Below, one piece after another: positions 26,962 through 39,766 of a DNA stretch of 64,000 nucleotides. Positions within the stretch are counted from its first letter, which is position 1; each line of letters begins with the position of its first letter. Source of the DNA: Setophaga petechia (taxonomy: Eukaryota; Chordata; Aves; Passeriformes; Parulidae); NCBI GenBank assembly GCA_024362935.1, contig JANCRA010000012.1, forward strand, positions 310,001-374,000. The letters are read 5' to 3'. Under the pieces are notes generated by a model, which worked only from the letters and a program-made list of their open reading frames with translations, had not been told where the DNA came from and made no database searches. Position numbers and translations under genes: made by a program.

Positions 26962-29472
26962 CTGTAATTCAAAAGATAAAAAAGCATTAGCATGTATATG
27001 AACACACACTTTTTTCATAAGTCATAAATGGTGCAAAGCTGATAACCCTGCCAGATCAGATTTACTTAAAATTATCATTTTGAACATCAGAAGAACAAAC
27101 CCTTGAAAATGATCCACCCAATCAACAGTTTCTTACATTCTGTGTTGAAAATTTTCCCATGTACACTGTTGAGTTAAGCAGCTAATGGGGTTATTATTTA
27201 GATGAATTGAGTTCTTATACTTATTCAGGCAAAGGAATGTGAAGGATAGTTTTTGTCTTCTCCTATATAATTAAGGTGGCCATGTATTTTTTTCTAAAGA
27301 GTTGGTTTAGCTGGAGAAGCGAAAAGACTAGAATAAGATTTAATTAATACAGCATTTCATGTCTGACAACTCTCATTCATAAGTTATTTTAAATGTCCTC
27401 TAGAAATAAAATGAGCTCCAATTGTTCATCCTGAAAGAGCCTTTCTGTTACCACAGTGAGCTTCAGTTTATACAAATCTTACAATATGCTCAAGCAAGGG
27501 CAAAATTAAAATTTCATCAACAAAGCAGAATAGATGGTAACAAATTAATAGGCCATGGAAGGCATAATGAAACAGACTTCATTCTCCACAGACTTTTTCT
27601 TTTGATTTTTAATAAAGAAGGTGCCTTTAAGTAAATGCTTTTAAAATAAATCCGAAAGACTTTTTAGATAATCCCACCGAGCTCCCTTCTGAAATTAACG
27701 AGAACTAGGGATCCCATTCTGTCAAGGAGGCACATCAATTTAAACAGTAATTCTTCCTTTAGAAACATTTATCTGACAGCAAAGATTGTCCCCAATAGCC
27801 ACTTCACAGAAAATGTGACTTGTAAAGACTAACCCTATCTTCCTAGTTCAAGGCTACTTGGAACAGCTAACAGCATAATGCTTGGAGTAAAAGTACTGAG
27901 GTCAGTGTAAACATCAGCCTAACTTAGCAGCTGCCAGCTGAATAGTTTTCAGAGTTCTAAGTTTTTACAGGCAATTTTTGTCCATTTCAGACTTGCCATA
28001 CAGACCAAAACATTAATACCAATCTGCTGAATATTTTTAGGAATGATTTTCTAAAAAGCACAGATATTGAACTTGGGTTAAATTAAGAGAGAATAAAACT
28101 ATGAGATGTGTTTGCCCACATACATGTGTCTGCTACAGGTACTAACACCAAATGTCAATTTTTGCTTCTAATTTTTTTTCATGTTTAAGAATACATGAAA
28201 AATGTAAATACACAATTCAGACAAACAGCTGAGGTCACACTGGAACAGTAAAGAGTATATAAGAAATACATCAAAGAGCTTTCTAAATTTTCATATTTAT
28301 TACATTCCAACCAATTAATGTCTTGACCAATAAAATATTGTCTTGATCTGCTAAGGGGTCTAATCACCCCAAACAGTGTGTAATGTCTGTTGCTTACAAG
28401 CCTTCAGAAGGCAATGCTTTCTTACTCTCTGGAAACCATAAACAATTATTCTCCCACTGATGAATGTCAAAACTATAAATATTCCTGTGATCCATAAAAA
28501 ATCAGTTGTCCCTCCCAGAAAGTGTCTGCAACTTTATCTCCACAATACATTAAATTAATGGATTTATATATGTAAGATCAGTTCCTATTTTTTAATGAGT
28601 TATTTTTCCTTGTATATTTTCTTCTTTCTTTTCTTTTTTCTTATTCTTTTTTCTTACCACTAACCAAATGTAATTTTGTAGAAATGGAATACAAACAGTA
28701 ACTTCACTTCTGAACAAGGCAAAAAGAAGAACGGAATCAAGGTTCCAAAACCTTGACATTTCTTTAGAAATAATTTTAAAATTACATTAATCTGATTTTT
28801 TTCATGATTTATTTTGAAAACCATGAGATCATAAATGCTCTAACCCACTCCTCTTCAGTGCTGATCTCCACTAAAACAGTCAGTCTTAGCAAAACAAAAG
28901 TTCAGATCCTTGTGGAAGATGATTTGACTCTGGGCTTTACGAAGGTGGCTGAACTTAGGCTCCCAGTGACAGGAGGCATGACCCAGAGCAGGCAAGAGGA
29001 ATGGCACATCCTGGAGAAGGGGGTCATTCTGTCTGTCTGCAGGGCATTACAGAGGTACTGGCACTGCCTGTCCCCAAAGCAGCGTGGGCCCGTGGGTGTT
29101 TGCAGGTTACTGCTCACACACACACGAAAGGTGAAACGGCAGTATCAGCTCAGAGCAAGAGCTGACAGCTGTGGTTTATTTCTGATGAGCCTCACTGAAA
29201 GAGGAAACAGTCCAAAACTTTGTGACTTGGTAAGACAGGACACTGAGTCTGAAAAGCAGAAAAATGAAGGCTTCATCTGGAATGCCCTGAAGGATGAACA
29301 AGGAAAGAACTGAGAAGCTGATGATCAGTCTGTGGCACAGTCAGACTGAAGGAATTCTGAGGACCTGGCTAACAAATTAACACAAAAAGCAACATTACCA
29401 TTTAAAATAAAAAGTGGCTATTAATATTCAATGAAAAAAATGCAAATTAAAAAACAATGAAAAGACACTTAC
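26962..29472 (-). other. CADPS2: CADPS2 intron, 2511 nt
   Basis: Intron between the FASQW microexon and the QQYHSK exon. It contains a TTTC-rich pyrimidine tract at 28616-28657 and a 169-codon plus-strand open frame at 28804-29313, the longest in the window, without a recognised domain. Confidence 0.8.
28616..28657. repeat. TTTC-rich pyrimidine tract
   Basis: About 40 bases of almost pure C/T on the plus strand, purine-only on the CADPS2 transcript strand. Confidence 0.9.
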
Positions 29473-29487
29473 CCATTGACTAGCAAA
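29473..29487 (-). CDS. CADPS2: CADPS2 microexon, 15 nt, encodes FASQW
   Basis: Five codons (TTT GCT AGT CAA TGG) lie between a CAG acceptor and a consensus GTAAGTG donor on the minus strand. A pyrimidine-rich stretch (TTTTCGTTTTGGTTTTCTG) ends 12 nt before the exon. The insert falls in phase 0 between GGQE (30505-30652) and QQYHSK (26887-26961), giving GGQE-FASQW-QQYH. I recall CAPS isoforms both with and without a short aromatic insert (F...W) at this junction, so it is probably a regulated microexon. Its size is below what gene finders normally detect. Position, phase and splice sites are visible; use in mRNA is inferred. Confidence 0.82.
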
Positions 29488-30504
29488 CTGGTTCGTGTCA
29501 CAGAAAACCAAAACGAAAAATAAAGACGACAGGGTGGAACAGGAAAATGATGAATGTCTCATTGAATTAGGAAAAAAAAGACAATTACATCGAATATGCT
29601 CACTTGAAAAGATCAATCAATGAAATTAAGAACACAGTATCGAAATGCAATAATCAACTGAAAAAAATATGTCCAAATAGTGTAATTGTGAAGATGCCTA
29701 AAGCAGACATACATTTTTTGTTGCCAAATTCCGAAAAATGTTTTTACTGTCTCTTCAAAACCAATTCAAACAAATTATAAACCAAATGCATTAGCACAAA
29801 TGCAAGAAAGACCAGTTTTAATTTTTGCTGGTGGTCTCACCAACCTACATAGCATACTCTTTTCATTTCACAGATTAATCCTGCTGAAAGTGACATCACA
29901 GAAGTGATGGAAGTCAGTGAAGTTTACATTTCCTTCAAAAGCACATCAGTGCTCCAGTGTGGAGTACCTACAGTCCTGGCAGCAGACTACTGCCAAAACA
30001 GTCCCTGTCCTTGGAGACCAAATTAAAAAAAAAACATTAAACTGCCTGATTATTTCTTTCCTCTATTTTCAGCATATTCCTAGGCATGAATGCTGGGTCT
30101 ATAATCCATTTAAAACCAAACCTTACTAAATTAAAACCTATCTGCAAAGGACAATATTTTGGCTCTATTTTACAATTACAAAGGAGTCCTGAAGTGGGCT
30201 CTTTTTCTGTTGCAGCCCGAGAGAAATTCCTGGAGGGGCTGTGAGTCAAGAAATCCTTTGAATGTTCAACACACTCACAGGTCACAGCAAACAAATTACA
30301 GAAGCACTCTGTGTGCTCTCTGGTGGAAGATGAGGGGTTGTGTCTTTGCATGATGCTGCTAGGGATCAGCTGATGCACACTTCTGTACCAACAGAGCTAT
30401 GTGATGCATCTCAGTTAGTCTGAAATTAATCTAAGGACTGTCTGCACTAGCAGATGTTTCAGATCAACCAAACACAGGCCTTAAACATACAAAATTCCAC
30501 TCAC
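29488..30504 (-). other. CADPS2: CADPS2 intron, 1017 nt
   Basis: Intron between the TRIAFELK exon and the FASQW microexon. Nothing beyond chance open frames was seen. The 30 nt before the microexon lack an obvious TGC element of the kind bound by the neural splicing factor SRRM4. Confidence 0.8.
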
Positions 30505-30652
30505 CTCTTGCCCCCCATCCAGTATACAGAGTTTAGCTGTCTGTTTCTTGGCGTCCACTAAGACGTTAAACATTGTGCACAGGTAAGAAGGTATACGCAG
30601 GTCTGTTGATTTGTTTGTCTTTTGCAGCTTCAGCTCAAATGCAATTCTTGTT
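30505..30652 (-). CDS. CADPS2: CADPS2 internal exon, 49 full codons
   Basis: This 148-nt exon follows a TTTTTAAAAAACAG acceptor and ends at a consensus GTGAGTG donor. Its first base completes an Arg codon and it ends in phase 0 after GGQE. It encodes [20 protein letters not shown] and [16 protein letters not shown], matching the CADPS2 branch; I recall MVDAKAQSTKLC for CADPS. The region belongs to the Munc13-homology block. After it comes either the 15-nt microexon at 29473-29487 or, if that is skipped, the exon at 26887-26961. Both choices preserve the frame. Confidence 0.97.
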
Positions 30653-32774
30653 CTGTTTTTTAAAACATGATTTATAATATGAATATCTCTGATAATTCAG
30701 AACAACCACAGTAAACATAAAAATCTTACTAAACATGTTGGCCTAAAAATATACATATGCGTGAGAACACTTTAGAATTAAAATTCTGTAAATTCAGAAT
30801 ATCAGCCTTTCAATAAACAATTGTACTGATGGAAGTTTCAAGGTTTGGTATTTCTTTAGTGAATTCAGTTGAAAAATAAAAGTATTATCTTCTTGCTTTC
30901 TAGATAACAATATGTTTCCTTGTGTTTAATATAAAGCAATGAAAATACCCTTACTGTCCAGCTTTTCTATGCTAAAATGCAGTTTATTGTATAAAATGCT
31001 TGCTTCTAGGAAATATAATGAGAAATTCCTCTTCTAGCTTTCATGAAAAAAAAAATGAGTTCAATATTAAGAAAATACATTTTTACATTGAAAATTATGA
31101 CATTTTAGGAGATGCACAATATAAAATCCATATTTTCTTCTCAAACAGTGGAAATAAAGAGCAATGTCACTGAAATAAAATGTAAATCAACATATCTAAA
31201 GATAAAATGTTTTATTTTCACCCTTATTTTTATATGTGGATACCAGAAATTCACACAATATTTTTAGAAGATGGTAACAGAAGAATCCTATTCCCATTTA
31301 AAAAAAATTTTAAGATCATATTAGTATCACAACAATAGTTATAAGAGAATTCCACAATTTTTTTCTGCATTGCTACTCTAATCTTTATTAATTACCTAAT
31401 ATACAGTATCTTTGACCACACAAAATCATAATTTGTGTATTTAGACTGGTATGTTATGTATTAAGTCTAAAATATTAATTTATTTTATAGTGCTGTTGAT
31501 AAGACAATAAAGGGTTTTTTTCTTTTTCCAACTCAAAATCAATATAATCCATGTATTAGTAGCACTGAATCTTTTTGCTACTCTGTTTTTTTAGACTATG
31601 ATTATACTAATAGTCTTGTAGTCCTTTAAGATTTCACCATTTTTCTAAGATTTCTAAGATAGCTGTAATTGATTGAGCTTCTATGCCAAATTCTTTAGAA
31701 CAGATGGATTGCTTTAATTTTAGTGTTTCCTACCTTTCTTTGTTAGAGCTTTAACTTTTATTCCATTCCCTGTATTACTGTCCTTTCATAATAAAACAGA
31801 AAAGTTCTTTTAAATGTTTCTGGTTTTTTAGTCATGATTTCATCACTCCAGCTCTAGGAACAGGCTCATATCCTTAGCCTGAGGTTCTACCTTTTCCTAC
31901 TGTGTTTAGAGAAAATAATGTAATACTACGTCATCTGTAAAGATTCTCTGCTTATTTAGCCCTTCTTATCAATATTGTACATTTTTTGATTAACACAAAT
32001 TATCTACAAAATTTATTTTCCCCATTCTATTATTTTTTAAAAAATCTGTATTTTTATATGTCCAGATTAAGCTTTCTGAAGCACCTAATTGTAGATCTCT
32101 GTATATTTTCTAGACATACAGATATTTCTTCTAAACTCAGTGATATTTACTGAAAGCTATGGCAGAGATCTTTTATAATGAAGATAATTTATAATTAAGT
32201 TAAAAGAATATACCAATAATGCTAAGATACAGCTCAAGGAAAAACAGCACTATATTTTCTGTAATTTTCTATAAAACTTAGTTTCAGTTGGATGACTATC
32301 AGCTAGCTTTCTTTTGTTTGTTGTATAAATGCAGAAATATTGTACAGTCTTTGTTTGTAATATATTTCTTAGAGACAGTACTCTAAAATTGAAGAATTAA
32401 ATAGTACTATTAACTGAACATGAAGAATAATGTAGTAAAGGGAAAGGGAAATGTGCAGACAGATTTATTCTAGCAGAATTCTGAGTTCTGTTAATATTTG
32501 CCACTAATGTGGAATAGAAAAAAACCAAACTTGATTTATTCATTTCCAAGGGTCTATTCACAACAGATAGAAAAATTCTCCTTGGTATTTCCTGGATGTT
32601 GCCAAATTGCTGATTGCCAGATACTGGAAATAAACAGAAGTCATGATCTCTTTAGAAGTGCCCTGATTCCAGTGACAGGATTCTGGTATAGATATACCTC
32701 TGCAAGCCAGCACAAGCCCTCCTGTGTTAATTTTCAAATCTCTCTCAATTTTTAAGTGATCATTTCAACTGTAC
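30653..32774 (-). other. CADPS2: CADPS2 intron, 2122 nt
   Basis: Very AT-rich intron between the [10 protein letters not shown] exon and the TRIAFELK exon. No repeat family or gene recognised. Confidence 0.85.
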
Positions 32775-32930
32775 CTTTTAACGCAGGCTTCTATCATGTC
32801 AGTGGCCATGAGTTTAAGTCTCTGCTCTAAATGGTGGGCAAATTCTGGTTCTGGCCAGTGAAGATCAAAAACAAACATCTGCAGAGCATCCAGTTTCCAG
32901 AAAAGATCTTCTGATGTAGCTGATCCATTG
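32775..32930 (-). CDS. CADPS2: CADPS2 internal exon, 51 full codons, MHD1-like region
   Basis: A 156-nt exon, phase 2 to phase 2, between acceptor TTTCTTATAG and donor GTACAG. The donor departs from the GTRAG consensus. The encoded [12 protein letters not shown] and [18 protein letters not shown] are diagnostic for CAPS proteins. The [10 protein letters not shown] wording fits CADPS2; I recall CADPS as having TFIRDLHWPE there. The segment [20 protein letters not shown] is helical and lies in the MHD1-like region. The last two bases AG combine with A of the next exon to give Arg. A longer open frame covers 32765-33208, but its part above 32930 is intron. Confidence 0.97.
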
Positions 32931-34033
32931 CTATAAGAAACAAAACAAGCCCCCAAGAAACAGAAGATAAATGTATGGATGTCTATCCCAGTTGCCACAT
33001 TATTAAGGTAATAAGATTTCCTTATCACACCACCTTCTTCCTTAATTTCCCTGTATCTTTTATCACAGTAGCTTTTATTTAAAAAATGTGAAAACGGTAG
33101 TGGGAAGTTTAAAATATATCCCCTTAGGGTGAAAAAAGTGAATGATTTCTCATTTGTTAGCTGAGAAATATGGCCCGATAGGGAGGTAGATAGGATGTTG
33201 GGGAGCATGGAAAATGAAATAGCTCAAGTTTCAGATCAAGATAGGAAAAATATAGGGTACAGGAATAGTATGGATATTTTCAATATAGTGAAGAGTTTGT
33301 GCATATATTTTCTTGTTTCATAACTCTGGTAGATAAGTCTACCAAAGGAATGAGAATGCTGGTAGTAATATTGTAAAAGAGATAACCAGAAAAATAGCCC
33401 CTTGATAAATGTTCATGAATTCTAACTGAGGGAATAGCAGCAGATCTGGGTGGGGAAAAAAAGAGACGAGAAACTATTCAAGAAAATTTGTGTACAAACA
33501 AAACCAGCAGGTTAGTAAGGCTCTATGCCATCTCAGATTGCCCATAATGTTTTAATGTTCTTACACCCTGATTTGATCACTAAATTTAAATACAATCACT
33601 TGTGGTAAAACACAACAACTTAAACTAAGCAATAAGTTCATTTACACTTCCACTGTCAACAGAGATTAATTACATTTTCATAATGTGTTGTATTGCAATG
33701 CCTGCATTACCATTTAAGATTAGAGTATACTATGCAACATGGAATTCCAGGATGTGAGTGACACAAAACTCAGCCTGACAATCCCAATACAGATCCAAAG
33801 AGTTTAAATGCATCTCTACTATCATTTTGTTTCTTCTGCCTTATGACTGAAGAAGAGAATTATCGAAGTGTTAAGTGAGCCCAGCTCTCATGGAAGGAAT
33901 CAGCGAGCACTGATTGTGCTCAGGAGGGAGCAGGGTCAGATTCAGAATGAAACAACCAGGAAGGACCTCTAATATCTGCCCACCTATGGCACCCCTCAGC
34001 CAGTGGCAGCCCACAGGGTCCCATGGGGGCAGT

Positions 34034-34247
34034 GGGGTGAATCACAGCCTGGCTCACCTTCAGGGGCAGTGGGCAGGGGGGTGAATCACAGCCTGGCTCA
34101 CCTTCAGGGGCAGTGGGCAGGGAGGTGAATCACAGCCTGGCTCACCCTCAGGGGCAGTGGGCAGGGAGGTGAATCACAGCCTGGCTCACCTTCAGGGGCA
34201 GTGGGCAGGGAGGTGAATCACAGCCCAGCTCACCTTCAGGGCCCTGA
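34034..34247. repeat. 44-bp minisatellite, about 4.9 copies
   Basis: Units start at 34034, 34078, 34122, 34166 and 34210, each beginning GGGGTGAATC or GAGGTGAATC and containing CACAGCCTGGCTCACC and GGGGCAGTGGGCAGG. Copies differ by only one or a few bases; the last is diverged and incomplete. The array opens a GC-rich block that runs to about 34480 in an otherwise AT-rich intron. High copy identity implies recent expansion. Confidence 0.97.
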
Positions 34248-37200
34248 AGTGCAGCAGGGATGCAGCAGGAGCTGCATCAGTCTCACACCTGCACCCATCA
34301 CCTTCCAGACACACCCCTTGCTCCCCTGCTACCACAGCCAGCCCTGTCACCCGAGGCAATGCTGCCTCAGTGCCCGGCGCAGCTCCGGGCCAGGCGAGGG
34401 GACAGCCAGGCAGTGACAAGCTGGCAGCAGGGGCCCCTGCCTAAGGGAAACGCTGCCTCTGAGCAACCAGCTCTGGCTCTGGCTTTAATGGTGCAGGTTT
34501 TTTGATTCCATCATGGTGCACAGCAGGGTATTCCACAGTCCCAACACACTTTTTAGTGTAGGCTTTTTTGGTATTATGCATATTTTCCCCACTTGTGCTA
34601 CACAGTAGCTGTTGATTTTGTATTGCATTGTGGTCCTGAAAGAAAACAGCAGAAACAGGAAAAAGGCCCATGGGACTGCTAAGGTTACAACTTGCACAGG
34701 GGTTCTACCTGCTGAGGGACCCCAGCTGAGTTTCATACATCACTAAGTTTAATTAAGGAACAGAAAGAAAAAAACAACCAAAGCCTCTGGAAAATTTATA
34801 ATCCCGTTAGACTGTTTTTTAAGTTATATGACAAGCAAATATTGAAGATACATTGCATCTGCTGTGTACACTGGCAGTAGAACCTGTAGATGCTTTGCTT
34901 AGACCTTATCTGATTCAAAAGTGACTAAATCAAGTTTTGAGATGATTGGGGTAAAAGAATAAGACATATGGGGACAGAAATGGGATAATCTCAGGTTTTT
35001 TTGTAACTGTTGATAAAAACACGTATTTTCTAAAAAACAAACCAAACCTTCTCAAGAGACAAAACTAATAATTTCCATCATCAGATAAGATTAACCATTT
35101 TTACTCTCCCATAGTTGTTTCTTTTTCACCTAATGGAATTCCAAAGGAAACTCTTTAGGACTCAGGAGGACTGATGAATTCATAACAACATAAATGTATT
35201 CTTATGTACATTTACTACTTTGTTTACTACTACATTGTAGTAGCCACTTAATTTTGTTTAATTATACTGCCAAATAAAATTTCACAATTATTATAACTCT
35301 AGTAACAGGCACAGGTTCATGGAAGAATTAATTCTGTGAGAAACACTAATTAATTTGTTTTCTTTCCATATAGTTTTGAGTTTTCATCCTTCAATTTTTT
35401 TATTCAGCATTGTCCAATGACCTTTGAATTTGACTAACATATTGTACTAATAAGATGAAGAAAGAAAATAAAGTGCTACAACAGAAATTGTTTGTTCCTG
35501 TTCACACATCCTAACACAAATGTCTAATTTGTTTGCTAAATGCTGCAAAAGAAGAGCTAAACTCAGACTTTACATCTTCCTGTCACAGGAGTAATTCCTG
35601 CATTCAAATCAAGACTGAATATGTACCCATAATTTGAGAACCTTTTTTTTTTTTTTGTGAAGTGACAGGACACATTCTTGACTATTGAAAAGTTTTTATT
35701 TGAATATGCATGGTAAAGCTACTTCAGTTTAAAGAAAGGAATAATACTGCTCTACCAGGAAACTGAACTGACATTCTTTCTTTAAAAATTATAATAGTTA
35801 TCCATAGTTTTAAAATCAAGCACAAATTCTACTGCTTTGCTGTCCAAAGCTTAATCTTTCAGGCACTGTCTAGTTGTCCATTCTTATTAATCAGCTCATG
35901 ACAGTAAGAGAAGATTATCAGAGATTAAAAGAGGCAAATATTATGCACATCCTGTTATATTCAAATTTATTTTAATGGAAATTTAACTTTGCAATTGGTC
36001 ACACTTTGACTGGGAAAGCAAACCAGGTATCTCCAGAGGTCCCTTTTAAAATATTTTATGGCTTTATGCCTTGCATCATACTGAACACAGCACAAAAATA
36101 AGATCCCAGACATAATGTTTCTCCAAGAACCTGCAGCATATCAAATCTAGGAATTGCGTGCAGCCTTAATTCACTTATCCACTGACAGCTGAAAGAGGCA
36201 GCTTCCCACTGGCCTTGCCAGGTATCTAAGCAGTAGCAATTAGTCAAACAGTACACTAATAAAGTACACTGGTTACAAGACACTCCCACACATGACTTCA
36301 GAGTAGATGTAGAATGAATAATTTCTTGCTATATATGAAACTCCATAGGGTGGCTTGGGATATGAAAATGTAAGTATTAAATATCTAAGAATATTATCAA
36401 TAAAACCAAAGATTCAAAAGCAGCTGGTTTAATCTATGCTATAATCTACCAAGGACAGGGATGGTCATTTTACAAATTACTGCAATTTTTTTTAAAGGTT
36501 ACTACTGAGATACTACCCACTAGCATTTTGTGAGGACCATTTAGAAAACATGGCACAAGCACTACATCCATCGTGAGCCCCCCAGCTTGTGAACTCCAGC
36601 TTTTCATTCTTTATGCTGCTTCAACATACATGTTCAGGGCTCAGAAAGTCAATTGAGAATTCCTTCAACAGAACAGGATTTTCAATAATTTCAACGTCAG
36701 TTGCGCTCAGCCCCATCTCTCTACTTTTCACCAGCAGATGAGGCAGAAGGATGGAGCAGAACCTTTGCAACCATCAGTTAAAGTCTCTTAAAGACATTGA
36801 GGACAGAGCTACCCCATGACTTCTCTTAGCTCAAGGCTGAGGCAACCTAAGGATCAAGCAACCAAAATAAGTTTCTCAAGTCTTTCTTCTTACTGTATAT
36901 TAATATTTTCAGAAGGAAAGAAATTTGCCCCACAATATAAATTTGTCTTCCAGAATGCTCAATAGGACCTAGCTATTCATAATTCCTTATTCCACAGAGA
37001 GCAGATCAGTCTGATTTCCCCATGCCACCAGTCCTAGGGCTATACTTCTAAATACCCATCCTTGGAAATGCAGGCCATGGCCTCCTAGCACTTTGCTGGA
37101 GATAAGCTCTGTGACAGGAATGTATGTGGCACTGCAGACACAGAGATGAAAGATGTCCTCCTGACTCCCTCAGCACTCACAAACACACAGAGAGCTCCAG

Positions 37201-38575
37201 CACAGGAACTCAGACACACTCAGACCGACTCCCTCTACATCAATATTGGGGCACTGTGACCATATATCTTATTCCAGGTTTCCCCAGCCTTGAATTTTCC
37301 TGAAGATGATGTTTTAGACTGGCACCAGATAGCAACAACCTCAGGTGCGCATCTACAATATTTCTGGTTAGTGACACTATGTTATGTCTGCACTGAAAAG
37401 AATAATCTATAAATTAAACCATAAACAATTAAAATCACCCACATATCTAACTTAAAACCCAGGTCCAGTAGACACACACACAAAAAAATTAAAATATGAA
37501 GAGCCATTTAAAAAAGTATACTTGAATGAATGAATAAGTAAGGAAAAACTCATTGTGGCTGATTGAAAGCTTTTACAGAATATTCAAACATTTTTCCTCT
37601 TTTAGATTATCTTCAGCCAAATGGAGGAGTAATTCACAGTCTAGCCATGTGTCCTAGCATGTCTAGCCAATGTGTCCTCTGAGTTATCTTCTCCAGAGAC
37701 CAAGCAAGAAAAATGGACTGCTACTCATAACAATTTCCCCTTTTCATATCTCACTTTCCAATGCCCAAAAAGAAGTGAAGAAAAGGTAATGATCTTTCTA
37801 AATGTGGTTATAAGTAGCATATATTTATTGCTCCAAAACCAATGATCAAGGACAAAAAAGGAAACAATTAATTAAAAAATAAAAAAAATCTTTGCTAGTA
37901 ATGTTCAAGAGAATTGTAGCAAATTTAAAATGAAAATGGGGAAAGTCTATTTTCATCAATAAAACACACAGATGGATGTCCAACCGTGAATATATTTTTA
38001 CGTCTTTCTCTTCAGCAAAATTCTTAGGTAGACACATCTGTTGAATAGGAATATACTTGAACATGAGCTTGAGAGCATGGACACAAACATCAGTAAAGTT
38101 TGGAGAATAAAAAATTTCTGTTACAGGTAAGAGACACAGGACTTCAGCAAACCTTTAACACAGCTGGCTCACAGACTACTCATTCTCATTCTTTTTGACT
38201 CTAGATTCTACATTATGCAATTCAAATTGATAATGATTAACTAGCAAAAATAATTGCTTTTTGGGTTAAAAGGAAAGTCCCCCAGAACTCTATGATATAC
38301 ATAGTCATCTTCTTGCCAAATTATCAGTTTTGTGGCCGGGAGGAGGGAGCAGAGTGAACTGGGAAAGAAAGACTTGGGGGAGGCAGTGGGGAGAAGGAGT
38401 CCACTTGCATTCCTGAATTAGATGACACTGTTGACTGTATGTATAATTCAGTGTACCCTTCTATTCCATCTAAGCTGGGGCGTTCATCACATTGAAAGGG
38501 AAAACTGTCAGGAAGCTCCGGGTTGTGCTTAGCAGATCCTGGAGCAAAGGTATTGGGTTACTCCTTGTTGAAGAA

Positions 38576-38623
38576 CTTAACTAGTAAGTGTTTTACTAGT
38601 TTGTAACACACTTAGTAGTTAAG
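38576..38623. repeat. imperfect inverted repeat with nested palindrome
   Basis: CTTAACTAGTAAGTGTT at 38576-38592 faces AACACACTTAGTAGTTAAG at 38605-38623. Inside, ACTAGTAA (38580-38587) faces TTACTAGT (38593-38600). Confidence 0.8.
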
Positions 38624-39766
38624 TAAAAAGGATGGGATGGGAGAAGAGGGACAAAATAAAACCCTCCTCCTTTCTATTACATAATAGTGAAAGTGACCCA
38701 CTTCCTCTGCCAGAAACTGAGCCACCATTACCAGGAGGAAAAAGGAAACTCCTTAGCATGGGAGCATTGCTATTTTGTTTTTACCCAAATACATGACCAT
38801 TCTGAGAATTTACTTGGCTCTTCAGTAGAATTAAGATAGGCTGATTCTTAAAATACTGACTATTTTAATACAAAGTATTACAAAGGTAACTTAATGCTGC
38901 CTGCAATTGAGACTGTCAATTCATACAAATTTTATAAATACAACCTCAAAGCTCTATGTTTTGAGGAAAGAACACGAAGAGGTGCCTCCATCAGAGCCAG
39001 CACCATGGCAGATCTCTTCTAGAATGCAGTGTGGGGTGGCTGAAAGGGGATGATGGCCTTACAAAGGTCACAACCCCAGTAAGAGACACTGCTCACCCCC
39101 GCTTCCCTCCAAAAGCAGCAGAATAGTAGCTGATTCTGGAAAGTGTTCACAGCATGTCAACCTCACTGCTCACCAAAGGCTATGAAAACATCACTGGTTG
39201 GTTTAGAATTTTATGCATGTGTCATATACACCATGAAACTGAATACATGAACATATGCAAGGGGGACGAGCCCATGGCTGAATTTTACTTTGCCTGCACA
39301 TGTTTTGACTACAGAGTCCAGATATATTGCTGCACAAATCCCTTCATTTAGGAAAGATCTACCACTATAATCCTCCAACCAAAATTTATTCATTATAAAT
39401 TCAGTATTCAAAAAATATGAAATTTCATCTACACAATTTACTTTTACTGGATGGGGCTGCTAGAAAGCAGACTACAAGAGCACATCCAAGATTAGCAACT
39501 CTTAACTCTGAAAGCTATTCTTTAAAAAAAAGTGACCTTTGAAAACCTGGGGATAACAGAAAGGAATTTGAGTTCCAGAAGGCCAATTAGTTTGTATTCA
39601 AAGCTGAAATGACTTGCATAAGCACATCAGGAGAAACCTAGCATTACTATAGTAAACACAAAAGGCACCAAAGCCAAGGATTAAGAGGAATTCTGTCACT
39701 TTTTAGGGGAATTAACAGCAGAACAACAATGATAATACTCCCCTTTTTACAAGGAGTCACATGAAA

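Noticed and set aside
32765..33208. 147-codon minus-strand open frame as a stand-alone gene
   Set aside because: Only its 32775-32930 part is homologous to CAPS; the rest reads through the intron past a good acceptor.
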